From: Sulfurovum riftiae
Lineage (GTDB): Bacteria > Campylobacterota > Campylobacteria > Campylobacterales > Sulfurovaceae
DNA: 64,000 bases
Direction: 5' to 3'
NCBI RefSeq assembly: GCF_001595645.1
Contig: NZ_LNKT01000023.1
Span: 62,001 to 126,000 of the forward strand
The position numbers were made by a program, and so were the translations under genes. Positions 17,496 through 26,127 of the stretch are shown here, piece after piece. The notes below the pieces were generated by a model. The model was not told the DNA's origin and did no database searches. It saw nothing but the letters and a program-made list of their open reading frames with translations. Position 1 is the first letter of the stretch. Every line of letters starts with the position of its first letter.

Positions 17496-18905
17496 CTATT
17501 TTTTGCCGAAAAGTTTGCCAAAAAGGCCTTTGTTGGCTGATTGAAGGCGTTCGTAGTGTACTGCCGCTCTTTTGATGCCGAGGTCCATTGACTCTTTGTA
17601 GAGTGATTCTGCCTTGTGTTTGTCCTTGTCGATACCTATGCCGTTCTCATAGAACTGTGCCAGGTCGCAGATCGCTTCTGGGTAGTCGTCATCCATGGCA
17701 AGACGGTTGATGAGCGTAAAGGCTTCAGGCAGGTTCTTCTCGAGTATCTCTCCTTTGAACAGTTCCCTTGCAAGCATGAACTGGGCATATTTAGATTCGG
17801 TCGCACCGCAGATAAGCAGCAGTTGTGCCGCCTCTGCAATGGCATTGTTCTCTTTGAGCTTGCCGATATGTGAAATGACCTCTTCCACCTCTTTCTCACT
17901 GTATCCCTCATTGCTGATCTTCAACAGCCAGTTGTTGACAGAGTCATAACTCTCTTTGGCTTCAAGAAGCGGAGGGTACTGTGTCAGCATGTTTTTCAGT
18001 TTCTGATCGATGTAGGGAATGTTCTTATACTCCGACGCTCTTTTTTCAGCAGGTGCAGGAGTGGCCTGTACCGTTTTTTCTGTTGTATCGGGTGTCTCCC
18101 CGGTCTCCTGTATTTCCTCTTCGGCAGCTGTCTCTTCAAAGAAAGTCTCTTCCTCCTCAGTCTGAAGGGGTGTTTCCGCTTCCTCCCGGGGAAGTGCTTC
18201 AAAAAGTGTATCGCTTTCCGTACCCGATTCGACTTCCGGCGTTTCTTCGGAAACAAGGTCTTTGAACAGGTCATCCTCCTCTACCTCTTCAGAATCAGTC
18301 GTATGGGAATGCACTGTTTCATGCGTTTCCAGCGTATCGAAAAAATCATCTTTTGGAATGAAGCTCGTATCTATGTGGCTCTCTTTTGTACCGGGTACAT
18401 CCTCTGCCGGCGTGTCAAAGAAGTCATCTTTTGGGGTGTGGCTGATATCGAGTTCGATATTGTCAGGCATGACATCGTCGGCTGTAAGGTTCAGAAGATT
18501 GTCAAAGTCGATGTTCTGCTGGGATGCTGGTTTTGTTTCTTCTGTTTTTGAGGGTACCGGTTCTGCAGGTGTCTCTTCCGTCAGTGTATCGAAATCGAAC
18601 AGTTCGGTCTCCTCTTCCGCCGGCTCTTCAGGTGTGGTCACGAAAAGGTCGAATTGCTCGATGATCTCCTGCTCCTCCTGCTGGGAGGTCCGCTGAACGA
18701 TCTCTTCTGTCGGAGTTTCGATATATTTGGTGATAAGTGCCTGTGTCTGGGCATAGTTCTGGGCCTGCAGACCGTCCAGGATCTCTTTGAGCTTGGCATC
18801 CGATCTCAGCGAGGCAAGTTTCAGCATCTGCAGCTGGATGGTCTCGATGTCAGTGATGGAAATAGCGATATTGATGATCTGTAGACGTTTTTTGGTTTGG
18901 TTCAT
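17496..18905 (-). CDS. Sel1-repeat protein with a long acidic linker
   Basis: A 469-residue protein without signal peptide. Residues 1-80 are helical. Residues about 80-300 are a very acidic, Thr/Pro-rich low-complexity linker with a repeated PKDDFFDT motif. The C-terminal part (about 300-469) is helical, with Sel1/TPR-type repeats (for example AQFYENGIGIDKDKHKAESLYKES), and the end is basic (GLFGKLFGKK). It is probably a protein-interaction scaffold; no partner is evident. It has its own promoter and is monocistronic. Confidence 0.7.
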   Translation of the reverse strand: MNQTKKRLQIINIAISITDIETIQLQMLKLASLRSDAKLKEILDGLQAQNYAQTQALITKYIETPTEEIVQRTSQQEEQEIIEQFDLFVTTPEEPAEEETELFDFDTLTEETPAEPVPSKTEETKPASQQNIDFDNLLNLTADDVMPDNIELDISHTPKDDFFDTPAEDVPGTKESHIDTSFIPKDDFFDTLETHETVHSHTTDSEEVEEDDLFKDLVSEETPEVESGTESDTLFEALPREEAETPLQTEEEETFFEETAAEEEIQETGETPDTTEKTVQATPAPAEKRASEYKNIPYIDQKLKNMLTQYPPLLEAKESYDSVNNWLLKISNEGYSEKEVEEVISHIGKLKENNAIAEAAQLLLICGATESKYAQFMLARELFKGEILEKNLPEAFTLINRLAMDDDYPEAICDLAQFYENGIGIDKDKHKAESLYKESMDLGIKRAAVHYERLQSANKGLFGKLFGKK

Positions 18906-18943
18906 GCAGTGGTCCTGAAATGGTATTCGGGTTAATTGGAGTC

Positions 18944-18949
18944 ATTATA
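18944..18949 (-). promoter_or_regulatory. -10 box (TATAAT) for the Sel1 gene
   Basis: ATTATA on the + strand, 39 bases before the ATG at 18905. Confidence 0.45.
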
Positions 18950-18973
18950 ACAAAACAATACTTTACATGGGTG

Positions 18974-19009
18974 TTGACACTTGCATAATCAGTTATATAA
19001 CATTATAAT
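18974..19009 (+). promoter_or_regulatory. Promoter of the small secreted protein gene
   Basis: TTGACA (18974-18979), then TATAAC at 18996-19001 with 16-bp spacing, and a further TATAAT at 19004-19009. This is one of the few clear -35 boxes in the window. Confidence 0.5.
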
Positions 19010-19042
19010 AGCTGAAAATTAGTAACAGTCAGGATATATATA

Positions 19043-19507
19043 ATGAAAAAACTCATACTCTTTTTACTCTTGGTACTTGGATTGAATGCTGCAGATGATG
19101 CCATGCTGGTCGGGCAGTGGAACAGTGTGACCCGCGGTTTGAATAACGGTACCCAGACAACGGAGAAGGAGTATATGAAATTCAATGCCGACTATACCTT
19201 CGGTGTTGTCTTTCTTGTGACGGTACAGAAAGGAAACGCGTATGTCAAAGACCTTCGTATCGAGGGAACTGGTATCTGGAAGACAAGAGGGAACATTCTG
19301 GTGGTAGTTGTCAAGGATGTTGAAGTGCCTGTTGCCGGAGAAGTTTACGGGATTTCACAGACCTCACTCGAACAGATCGCTTCGACATTCCACAACAGGT
19401 TCAAGAACGATCCTATCCGCATACTGGTCATGAAGGAGTTGGGAGCGCAGAAACTGGTGACGGAGAACAAGCGTAAACAGATCATCACCTACAAACGACA
19501 GAGGTAG
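19043..19507 (+). CDS. Small secreted protein, possibly lipocalin-like, function unknown
   Basis: A 154-residue protein with a signal peptide (MKKLILFLLLVLGLNAADD), then LVGQWNSVTRG and a run of alternating strands ending in ITYKRQR. The GxW start and beta-rich pattern suggest a small lipocalin-like barrel, but I cannot name a family. It is convergent with the class II aldolase-like gene, with only 2 bases between stops. Confidence 0.7.
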   Translation: MKKLILFLLLVLGLNAADDAMLVGQWNSVTRGLNNGTQTTEKEYMKFNADYTFGVVFLVTVQKGNAYVKDLRIEGTGIWKTRGNILVVVVKDVEVPVAGEVYGISQTSLEQIASTFHNRFKNDPIRILVMKELGAQKLVTENKRKQIITYKRQR

Positions 19508-19509
19508 TT

Positions 19510-20082
19510 TTAAAGGTTTGCAGAGAGTGCAAGCAGTCTGCAGGAATTCTCAAGAATGGAGACCTTCTTCGCCATCTCGGTGATATCTCTGTCATAAGAG
19601 ATCAGCCCGTACCCTTTGATCAGAAGCAGGTGGCTGTCATGTTTCTGGAAGAACTGCGGTATCTCATAGGGGGCACGCTCCAGCCAGTCATCGATATTCT
19701 TGGGGTCATAGACGATGATCTCACCCAGTATCTTCTTCCCGTGATAGTCCTGGGGAGAGACTTTCCCGTGTTTCAGAGAGTAGGCCGTTGCATAAGGGGG
19801 CATGGTAAAACAGATATATTTTGCATTGGGGATCGTCTCGTAGATCCGTTCATGGATGGCAACATCGGTATCGGCTTCACTCCAGCGGTAGTCTCTTTTC
19901 TGACAATCCAGCGTAATGAATGAATCTTCTGTGACTTCGTCCAGAATAGCCTCTTTCTTATTGATGATGAAACCGCTGGTAGAGACACGTGCAGAGATCG
20001 ATCCGTGGTAGACACCAAAGAAGTTCTTGTTGAACATGGAAAAGGAGACATGCTTGATCTCTTCTATAAGATGTTTGTCCAT
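19510..20082 (-). CDS. Class II aldolase/adducin-fold protein lacking the zinc ligands
   Basis: A 190-residue protein with the fold landmarks of class II aldolases: SISAR (28-32, for GNxSxR), SEADTDVAIHERIY, PPYATAYS (95-102) and the final helix ENSCRLLALS. The canonical HxH before PPYA reads CFTM (91-94), and the canonical NHG reads IKGYG (155-159). All three zinc histidines are therefore replaced, and ordinary aldolase or epimerase activity is unlikely. It may be a binding or regulatory protein. Confidence 0.7.
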   Translation of the reverse strand: MDKHLIEEIKHVSFSMFNKNFFGVYHGSISARVSTSGFIINKKEAILDEVTEDSFITLDCQKRDYRWSEADTDVAIHERIYETIPNAKYICFTMPPYATAYSLKHGKVSPQDYHGKKILGEIIVYDPKNIDDWLERAPYEIPQFFQKHDSHLLLIKGYGLISYDRDITEMAKKVSILENSCRLLALSANL

Positions 20083-20113
20083 TTATGGAAACCTTTGTTA
20101 GGATTATTTCGCT

Positions 20114-20119
20114 ATTATA
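20114..20119 (-). promoter_or_regulatory. -10 box (TATAAT) for the class II aldolase-like gene
   Basis: ATTATA on the + strand, 32 bases before the ATG at 20082. Confidence 0.45.
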
Positions 20120-20124
20120 ACGAT

Positions 20125-20153
20125 TAAATTAGAAATTAGAAATTAGAAATTGG
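20125..20153 (+). repeat. Heptamer tandem array (AATTAGA unit)
   Basis: About four copies of the same 7-base unit seen at 17435, in the gap before rsmH. Confidence 0.7.
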
Positions 20154-20172
20154 AAATCGTTAAGGGGAAGAG

Positions 20173-21096
20173 GTGGAAACTCCGCATATACCGGTACTTT
20201 TGGAAGAAGTGTTAGAGAGTTTCAAAGAAGTGCCCGAGGGCTATTTCGTTGACTGCACGCTGGGATACGCAGGACACAGTTCGGAAGTACTGAAACGCTA
20301 CTCCCATTTCAAACACATAGGAATCGACAGGGATGACGAAGCCCTGGCCTTTTCCAAAGAGCGGTTAAAACCTTTTGCCGATAGAAGTACGCTCTATAAA
20401 GGTACGTTCGCAACGGTATTGCCGACGCTTAAAGAAGCACCGGTGACAGCACTGCTGGCAGATTTCGGTGTCTCCTCCCTGCAGCTTGACAAAAAAGAGC
20501 GGGGCTTTGCCTTCGATTCAGAGACACTTGACATGCGTATGGATGCAACGGCTGCCCTTTCCGCCTATGAAGTGGTCAATACCTATTCCAAAGAGAAGCT
20601 GGAGTATATCTTTGATACCTATGGAGAGGTGCGGTCCTACAGGAAACTGGCATCTGCTGTGGTCGAGGCCAGAGCAAAAGCACCTATCGAGAGTGCCAAA
20701 GCACTGAGCGAGATCGCCAAAAATGTGATACCCCCGGGAGGGAAGATCCATCCCGCGACACTGATGTTCCAGGCGATCCGTATCGAGGTGAACAATGAAC
20801 TTGGGGAGATCGAGGGATTGCTCGATGCTATTGAAGCCAAACATTATAAGGGAGAAGTGGTCTCTCTCATTACCTTCCATTCGCTTGAAGACCGTCTGGT
20901 CAAGAACCGGTTCAGAAAATGGGGTCTTGACTGTATCTGCGACCCGCATGCGATCCGCTGTACCTGCGGCAAGAATCATGCACTGGGCAAAGCACTTTCA
21001 CGCAAACCCGTAACAGCGTCCAAAGAAGAGCTCAAGGTCAATCCGCGAAGCAGGTCTGCCAAGCTTAGAAGTTTCAGATTCAAGAGTGACAGTTGA
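20173..21096 (+). CDS. rsmH: 16S rRNA (cytosine(1402)-N4)-methyltransferase RsmH
   Basis: Methylates N4 of C1402 in the ribosomal decoding centre. The 307-residue protein starts at GTG after GGGGAAGAG and begins HIPVLLEEV. It has the SAM motif DCTLGYAGHS (27-36), GIDRDDEAL, LADFGVSSLQLD and SLITFHSLEDRLVK, all typical of RsmH/MraW. It overlaps or abuts the ftsL-like gene, as in the dcw cluster of many bacteria. Confidence 0.97.
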   Translation: METPHIPVLLEEVLESFKEVPEGYFVDCTLGYAGHSSEVLKRYSHFKHIGIDRDDEALAFSKERLKPFADRSTLYKGTFATVLPTLKEAPVTALLADFGVSSLQLDKKERGFAFDSETLDMRMDATAALSAYEVVNTYSKEKLEYIFDTYGEVRSYRKLASAVVEARAKAPIESAKALSEIAKNVIPPGGKIHPATLMFQAIRIEVNNELGEIEGLLDAIEAKHYKGEVVSLITFHSLEDRLVKNRFRKWGLDCICDPHAIRCTCGKNHALGKALSRKPVTASKEELKVNPRSRSAKLRSFRFKSDS

Positions 21097-21097
21097 T

Positions 21098-21373
21098 ATG
21101 GCTAAAAGTGTAAAGAAAAAAAGGGCTAACGGGATCACCTTCAAAATGGTGATGATCATCCTTATCTCCGTATCGATCGTGCTTATCCTGACGACCATCA
21201 AGATCTATCTGAGCAATCAGATCTATTATGAGAGCAAAAAGGTCAATAAAATAGAAAGAGAGGTCTCTGCTCTGAAAGCGGAGAAGGTACTGCTTCAGCA
21301 GAATATCGAAGCCCTGAAGTTCAAGAACCGGGTGAGCGATACGATCTTTATCATAGACAACACGGACAGATAG
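21098..21373 (+). CDS. ftsL: Probable cell division protein FtsL
   Basis: A 91-residue protein: basic N-terminus, one membrane segment (about 14-36), then a coiled-coil helix (KVNKIEREVSALKAEKVLLQ). Size, topology and position right after rsmH fit FtsL, the divisome protein that pairs with FtsB. FtsL sequences are poorly conserved, so this rests on context. A GTG at 21086 would add four residues, but the ATG at 21098, 1 base after the rsmH stop, looks more natural. The next gene starts immediately after. Confidence 0.6.
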   Translation: MAKSVKKKRANGITFKMVMIILISVSIVLILTTIKIYLSNQIYYESKKVNKIEREVSALKAEKVLLQQNIEALKFKNRVSDTIFIIDNTDR

Positions 21374-24300
21374 ATGATCAGATCTTTCATCACCTTTGCT
21401 GTGGACAAGCCGATCATCAACCATATATTGATGGCATTCATGCTGCTCCTCTCCATCTTCGCCTACCAGGACATCCCCAAAGAGATATTCCCTCCTTCAG
21501 AACTCGACCAGATAACCGTTACCGGAGGTTACCCGGGTGCATCTGCAGATGTACTTGACAAGATGGCGGTCAAGAATATTGAAGATGAGATGAAGAGTAT
21601 CAGCGAGATCGACAATATCGATACTGTGATACAGAACGGTTTTTTCACCGTCAGGGCAGACATTAAACCCGGCAGTGACAACCAGCTGGTCCTGGGAGAT
21701 GTCAAAGATGTCATCGCCAATATCAGACGGGATCTTCCGGCAGATATGGATGAGCCTATCGCAAAGATTACGGTGCATGATTTCCCGCTGCTGCTTGTGG
21801 CGATCTCCGGGGATGTCCCCAAAAGAAGGCTGCTCGATATTGCCGAAGAGCTCAAGAGTAAACTGAGTGTCTACAAGGATCTCAGTGGGATCACCATCCG
21901 GGGAGATGCGGACGATGAGGTACTTATAAAGATAGACAATGAAAAACTGACTGCCTACGGCCTGCCAAAAGAGAGTGTCTATAAAGCCATCGGTGCGCTC
22001 AGTTCCATTTTTCCCATAGGGACCATTGAACAGAAAGGCAGCCATCTCTACCTCTCCACCATTAACGGTGAGAAGTCGGCCGAAGCACTGGAGTCTACCT
22101 TTATAACCATTGCAGGAAAACGGATACGCATCGGCGATATCGCCCATGTGGAATTCGGGCTGAGCGAAAGCAACGAAATTTCCCACTTCAACGGTGTGCA
22201 GAACATTTCCATCAATATCAACAAGACCAAACAGGGAAATGCCATCGCGCTGAGCAGAGAAATAAAAGAGATGCTCAAGGAGGTGCAGAAAGAGTATAAG
22301 GATGTGGTATTCGAAGCCTATACCGATACCTCCATCTGGATCAAGAACCGTCTGAACCTTGTCTCTTCCAACATTCTCTTCGGTCTCATCCTGGTCTTTT
22401 TGGCACTGCTTTTGAGTGTGAACTACAAGATCGCACTGGTCGTTTCCATAGGGATCCCTACCTCTTTCATGATCACCCTGATCGCAGCGGACATGATAGG
22501 TTACAGCCTGAACATGCTGACCCTTCTGGGGGCACTCATCGCCCTGGGGATGCTTGTGGATGAAGCCATTGTCGTAGCTGAGAACATCTATCGGCATATG
22601 GAGATGGGAAAATCACCCAGAGAGGCGGCCATCGACGGTTCGCTTGAGATGTTCCCGGCTGTCTTGACAGCGACATTGACAACGGTGTTCGCTTTTCTCC
22701 CATTGCTTATTCTAAGCGGTGAGATGGGAATGTTCATGAAAGTGCTTCCTGTAATGATATCCATTCTGCTGCTTTCATCGCTTTTTGAAGCCTTTTATTT
22801 TCTGCCGCTGCACTCCAAAGAGTTCTTTTCTATGAAAGATACCAAATCGGGTCATAACAGAAGTGATTTCTGGCTCAAACTCGATGTGCTCTATGAACGG
22901 CTGCTTGGCAGACTTCTCAAACGAAAGAAGCGTTCACTCTTCCTGCTGGTGACATTCATCATTCTCTCGACCATAGGTATGCTGGGCTTGACCAAATTCA
23001 AACTCTTTCCCGAATTCGACTCGACCCAGATCTATCTGAACGGAAAGATCGATGTCAACTCCAAACTGGAAGATACAGAAAAGGTCGTGACAGAGATAGA
23101 GAAGAAACTTCTGGCCTATTATGGAGAAGGCGAGGTCTCTTCCATCACCTCGGTCATAGGGATACTCTTCAACTCCGACCAGACCTTTGAGACAGGGAAG
23201 AACCTGTTCCATATCTTCATCAACCTGCATGAGAAAGCACCGGAGAATTTCTTCGACAAATACCTGAACCCCATTCTCTCTCTGGAGTATGACGGCAGTG
23301 ATATGATACGGAAGAAAAAGGCGCAGGAGATCGCCCGGGAGACACAGAAAGATGTGATCGAAGCATTCAGAGAAAAAAAACTGCCCAACGGTGAGAAACT
23401 TTTCTCCGAGATCAATATTTTTGTTCCGCAAACCGGTATTGTCGGACATGATATCGAGATAGGACTCAATACGGTAGATGAGAAGAAGCAGCTTGAAGCG
23501 ATAGAACGGCTGAAGAAAGAGCTGAAAAGCATAAACGGTGTCTTTGATGTGACCGACAACGCTACCGAGGGTGTGCAGGAGCTGAAACTGCGTGTCAACG
23601 AGTACGGACAGATGCTCGGTTTCAACGAAGCCTATGTGACAGCAGTGCTCAAAGGCTCATTCCTCAAAGGTGAATACGGGAAGATGTTCGATACCAAAGG
23701 GCTGATCCGTGTACGGATCGAAGACCCTGACAAAGATGAGTCCATGGATATTGAATCGGTCAAACTGACCACGCCTGACGGCAGGCAGGTCGTCAGGCTC
23801 GATGAGATCTGTGACTTCAACTACAAGAAGAGCTACGTCAAGATCTTCAAGGAGGATGGTGAGAGGGTCCGTACGGTCATCGCCAGGGTGGAGAGCAAGA
23901 CCATTCTGCCGACAGAGGTGATGGCAAAGATCAAACCGCTGCTTGAGACATTTGAGAAAGAGGGTATCAAGGTGATCATCAAGGGAGAGGAGAAGGAGAA
24001 CAAACAGATGAAAAAAGAGATGTCACAGGCGGCACTCATCGCTGTGTTTCTCATCTTCATCTCACTGGTATGGATGTTCAATTCCCTTGTACTGCCGCTC
24101 ATCATTGTCTCGACCATTCCGCTCTCCATCGTCGGTGCCCTTGTGGGAACCTACATCATGGGGATCAACCTGACGATGCCGGGTGTCATGGGGATGATAG
24201 GTCTTGCAGGTGTTGTCGTCAACGACGGTTTGATCATGCTGAGTTTTATCAAGGGTTCGAAGAACCAGCAGGAGATGATGAGGAAAGCCGGACACAGACT

Positions 24301-24529
24301 GCGACCGATCCTCCTGACCTCCATCACCACCGTGCTGGGACTCTCAAGCATGATCTTCTTTGCCAGCGGACAGGCACTTATCATCCAGCCCATGGCGATC
24401 TCCCTTGGTTTCGGTATCGCCTGGGCAACGGTATTGAACCTTTACTATGTACCGCTGATGTATGCCGTGATCTACGGGGTGGGTCCTGATGGTCCGGAGG
24501 AGAAGAAAGAGGGTTTTTCACAAAAATGA
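21374..24529 (+). CDS. RND-superfamily efflux permease (HAE1/AcrB-like)
   Basis: A 1051-residue inner-membrane proton-driven exporter. It has the RND pattern of an N-terminal helix (MIRSFITFAVDKPIINHILM), a first periplasmic loop, a helix block around 335-480, a second loop, and a final block around 870-1030. GMLVDEAIVVAENIYRHM carries the helix-4 acidic residues. It begins directly after the ftsL-like stop and lacks a neighbouring adaptor or TolC gene. It may use partners elsewhere or transport lipids. Substrate unknown. Confidence 0.9.
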   Translation: MIRSFITFAVDKPIINHILMAFMLLLSIFAYQDIPKEIFPPSELDQITVTGGYPGASADVLDKMAVKNIEDEMKSISEIDNIDTVIQNGFFTVRADIKPGSDNQLVLGDVKDVIANIRRDLPADMDEPIAKITVHDFPLLLVAISGDVPKRRLLDIAEELKSKLSVYKDLSGITIRGDADDEVLIKIDNEKLTAYGLPKESVYKAIGALSSIFPIGTIEQKGSHLYLSTINGEKSAEALESTFITIAGKRIRIGDIAHVEFGLSESNEISHFNGVQNISININKTKQGNAIALSREIKEMLKEVQKEYKDVVFEAYTDTSIWIKNRLNLVSSNILFGLILVFLALLLSVNYKIALVVSIGIPTSFMITLIAADMIGYSLNMLTLLGALIALGMLVDEAIVVAENIYRHMEMGKSPREAAIDGSLEMFPAVLTATLTTVFAFLPLLILSGEMGMFMKVLPVMISILLLSSLFEAFYFLPLHSKEFFSMKDTKSGHNRSDFWLKLDVLYERLLGRLLKRKKRSLFLLVTFIILSTIGMLGLTKFKLFPEFDSTQIYLNGKIDVNSKLEDTEKVVTEIEKKLLAYYGEGEVSSITSVIGILFNSDQTFETGKNLFHIFINLHEKAPENFFDKYLNPILSLEYDGSDMIRKKKAQEIARETQKDVIEAFREKKLPNGEKLFSEINIFVPQTGIVGHDIEIGLNTVDEKKQLEAIERLKKELKSINGVFDVTDNATEGVQELKLRVNEYGQMLGFNEAYVTAVLKGSFLKGEYGKMFDTKGLIRVRIEDPDKDESMDIESVKLTTPDGRQVVRLDEICDFNYKKSYVKIFKEDGERVRTVIARVESKTILPTEVMAKIKPLLETFEKEGIKVIIKGEEKENKQMKKEMSQAALIAVFLIFISLVWMFNSLVLPLIIVSTIPLSIVGALVGTYIMGINLTMPGVMGMIGLAGVVVNDGLIMLSFIKGSKNQQEMMRKAGHRLRPILLTSITTVLGLSSMIFFASGQALIIQPMAISLGFGIAWATVLNLYYVPLMYAVIYGVGPDGPEEKKEGFSQK

Positions 24530-24594
24530 TGAAAAAAAGCAAGATATTATCCATCGGTTAATCATCGGTTCTTCAACTGTTGATGGTGGCATGT

Positions 24595-24600
24595 TACAAT
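24595..24600 (+). promoter_or_regulatory. Extended -10 box before the candidate small RNA
   Basis: TACAAT preceded by TG one base upstream (TGTTACAAT, 24592-24600) predicts a start near 24606. That is where the first hairpin of the candidate RNA begins. The -35 region (TTCAAC, 24572-24577) is weak. Confidence 0.35.
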
Positions 24601-24604
24601 ATTC

Positions 24605-24780
24605 GTATGAAAGATGAAAGTCTTTCACATACGGTCTTGAGAGTTTGTTTTACTCCTTGTCCAAAATTGTAAACTTCCTTGTTTTACTCTTAAGGATCGT
24701 ATCCCTCCTCAGAAGAAGCGACTTTTTCATATTTCCTTGTTTTTTATATGATCTTCCTTGTTTATCGCTTCTTCTTTTTC
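24605..24780 (+). ncRNA. Candidate trans-acting small RNA with repeated UCCUUG motifs
   Basis: The 367-base gap 24530-24896 has no convincing gene. Inside it is a 5' hairpin (24605-24614 with 24621-24632, 10 pairs and a two-base bulge). Four pyrimidine-rich motifs follow: CTCCTTGT at 24653, CTTCCTTG at 24674, TTCCTTG at 24733 and CTTCCTTG at 24753. A perfect 10-bp stem (24712-24721 with 24765-24774) then runs into TTTTTC. TTGTTTTACTC occurs twice (24645, 24679). The UCCUU motifs are complementary to Shine-Dalgarno sequences, as in some multi-target small RNAs. A 21-codon frame at 24607 lacks a ribosome site. Confidence 0.35.
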
Positions 24781-24825
24781 TCTGCTTTATGATCCCTTCT
24801 GTATTATAGATTAACAAATTTTGGC

Positions 24826-24831
24826 TATAAT
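24826..24831 (+). promoter_or_regulatory. -10 box (TATAAT) for the DUF2018-ispB-hemA-proS operon
   Basis: GGCTATAATTATT, the same extended form seen before the peroxiredoxin gene. It lies about 90 bases before the first gene, leaving a leader of roughly 80 bases. Confidence 0.5.
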
Positions 24832-24920
24832 TATTGGCTTAAAGAACCCTCTAAGACATTTTTGCATCTATGACAGTTTATGCACAGAGGGGATAAATGA
24901 ATATAATTAAAGGATTATTT

Positions 24921-25220
24921 ATGGGTATATTTGAAGATGATGATGACGATTACGGTGATTACAGAGATGATTTTATGGGGCGTACACCTAAGTCAAGCTA
25001 TTTTGAGATCGCAAGAACAGCGAACCAGAATGTCGTAGAGACAGAACTCGAAGCAGTGTTCAGAAGACTTGCTGTTGCAGAGAGAATGCTTGAAGAACGC
25101 GGACTTGCAGACGAACATGAGCGTGAGATCTCTGCAACGATGATCGACAAAGATATTGACGACAGAACCGCAACGGTCTTTATCGATCTTGTGGCAAGTA
25201 TCGTTACGAAGTGTGAATAG
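24921..25220 (+). CDS. DUF2018 family protein
   Basis: A 99-residue acidic helical protein of the DUF2018 family (H. pylori HP0242 type), which is found in Campylobacterota and forms a small helical dimer of unknown function. It has a very acidic N-terminus (FEDDDDDYGDY), GRTPKSSYFEI, and helices to the end. An in-frame ATG at 24897 would add eight residues. The later start has AAAGGA at good spacing and matches the family's usual beginning. It leads the ispB-hemA-proS block. Confidence 0.75.
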   Translation: MGIFEDDDDDYGDYRDDFMGRTPKSSYFEIARTANQNVVETELEAVFRRLAVAERMLEERGLADEHEREISATMIDKDIDDRTATVFIDLVASIVTKCE

Positions 25221-25230
25221 GACCTGAAAC

Positions 25231-26127
25231 GTGTTAAGTGCAGTTGAGAGAAAAATAGAACAGTTCATCGCAGAATTGAACGACAAAGAGGTTACGGCAC
25301 TCTATGCCAGACTGCCTCACGGCAAGAGGCTTCGGGCCAAACTCATTTTGAGGATCGCGGGGAATACTTTGCTTGTGGTCAAGACCGCTGCCGTGGTGGA
25401 GATGATCCATGCGGCCAGCCTCCTGCATGACGATGTCATCGATGATGCCGATACACGGCGTTCCAAACCCTCTCTCAATGCACTCTACGGAAACAAAACA
25501 GCCATTATGCTGGGCGATATCCTTTATTCCAAAGGCTTTTACGAACTGAACAATATCTCGGCAGAAGTGGCAAAGGTCGTTTCCAATGCCGTTACCCAGC
25601 TCAGCCTGGGAGAGCTCAAAGATGTCTCACTTTCCAAAACGTTCAATCTTGACAAAGAGATCTATCTTGAAATGATCTACCAGAAGACAGCCTCACTCAT
25701 CGAAGCCAGTGCAGGTGCTGCAGCACTTCTGGCGGGCAAACCCAAAGAAGCCTACATGACTTACGGAAGAAACCTCGGCCTGGCATTCCAGATGATCGAT
25801 GACCTGCTGGATATCACGTCCGATGCAGAAACACTGGGGAAACCGGCGCTGCATGATTTCGTGGAAGGCAAAACGACACTGCCTTACATCTATCTCTATG
25901 AAGCGCTTGATGCCAAAGGTCAAGAAAGGCTTGCTTCCCTTCACGGAAAAGTATTGAACGCCGATGAACAGAACTGGATCAAAGTCGAGATGGAAGAGCG
26001 GCAGATACTACTGAAGTGCTATGCACAGGCAAAAGAACTCATAGAAGAGGCAGTGGAGTTGATGAACGGCTATGGCGAAACGGCACTTTCGGATATTGCA
26101 CTTGAAATGATAGAGAGGGATTTTTAA
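25231..26127 (+). CDS. ispB: Polyprenyl diphosphate synthase (octaprenyl type)
   Basis: Builds the long isoprenoid side chain, here probably for menaquinone. The 298-residue protein has the first aspartate-rich motif LHDDVIDDADTRR (about 67-79) and the second MIDDLLDITSD (about 188-198). GTG start, 10 bases after the previous stop. The TAA stop shares one base with the hemA ATG, so the two are coupled. Chain length cannot be read with certainty. Confidence 0.88.
   Translation: MLSAVERKIEQFIAELNDKEVTALYARLPHGKRLRAKLILRIAGNTLLVVKTAAVVEMIHAASLLHDDVIDDADTRRSKPSLNALYGNKTAIMLGDILYSKGFYELNNISAEVAKVVSNAVTQLSLGELKDVSLSKTFNLDKEIYLEMIYQKTASLIEASAGAAALLAGKPKEAYMTYGRNLGLAFQMIDDLLDITSDAETLGKPALHDFVEGKTTLPYIYLYEALDAKGQERLASLHGKVLNADEQNWIKVEMEERQILLKCYAQAKELIEEAVELMNGYGETALSDIALEMIERDF

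Noticed and set aside
17435-20153. Heptamer arrays as a CRISPR remnant
   Set aside because: Units are 7 bases with no spacers and there are no cas genes.
24607-24672. 21-codon open frame at the start of the candidate small RNA
   Set aside because: No ribosome site before the ATG, which would lie at the transcript's 5' end inside a hairpin.
24605-24780. 6S RNA as an explanation of the 24.6-kb structure
   Set aside because: Length is similar, but the two ends do not pair into the single long hairpin with a central bubble.
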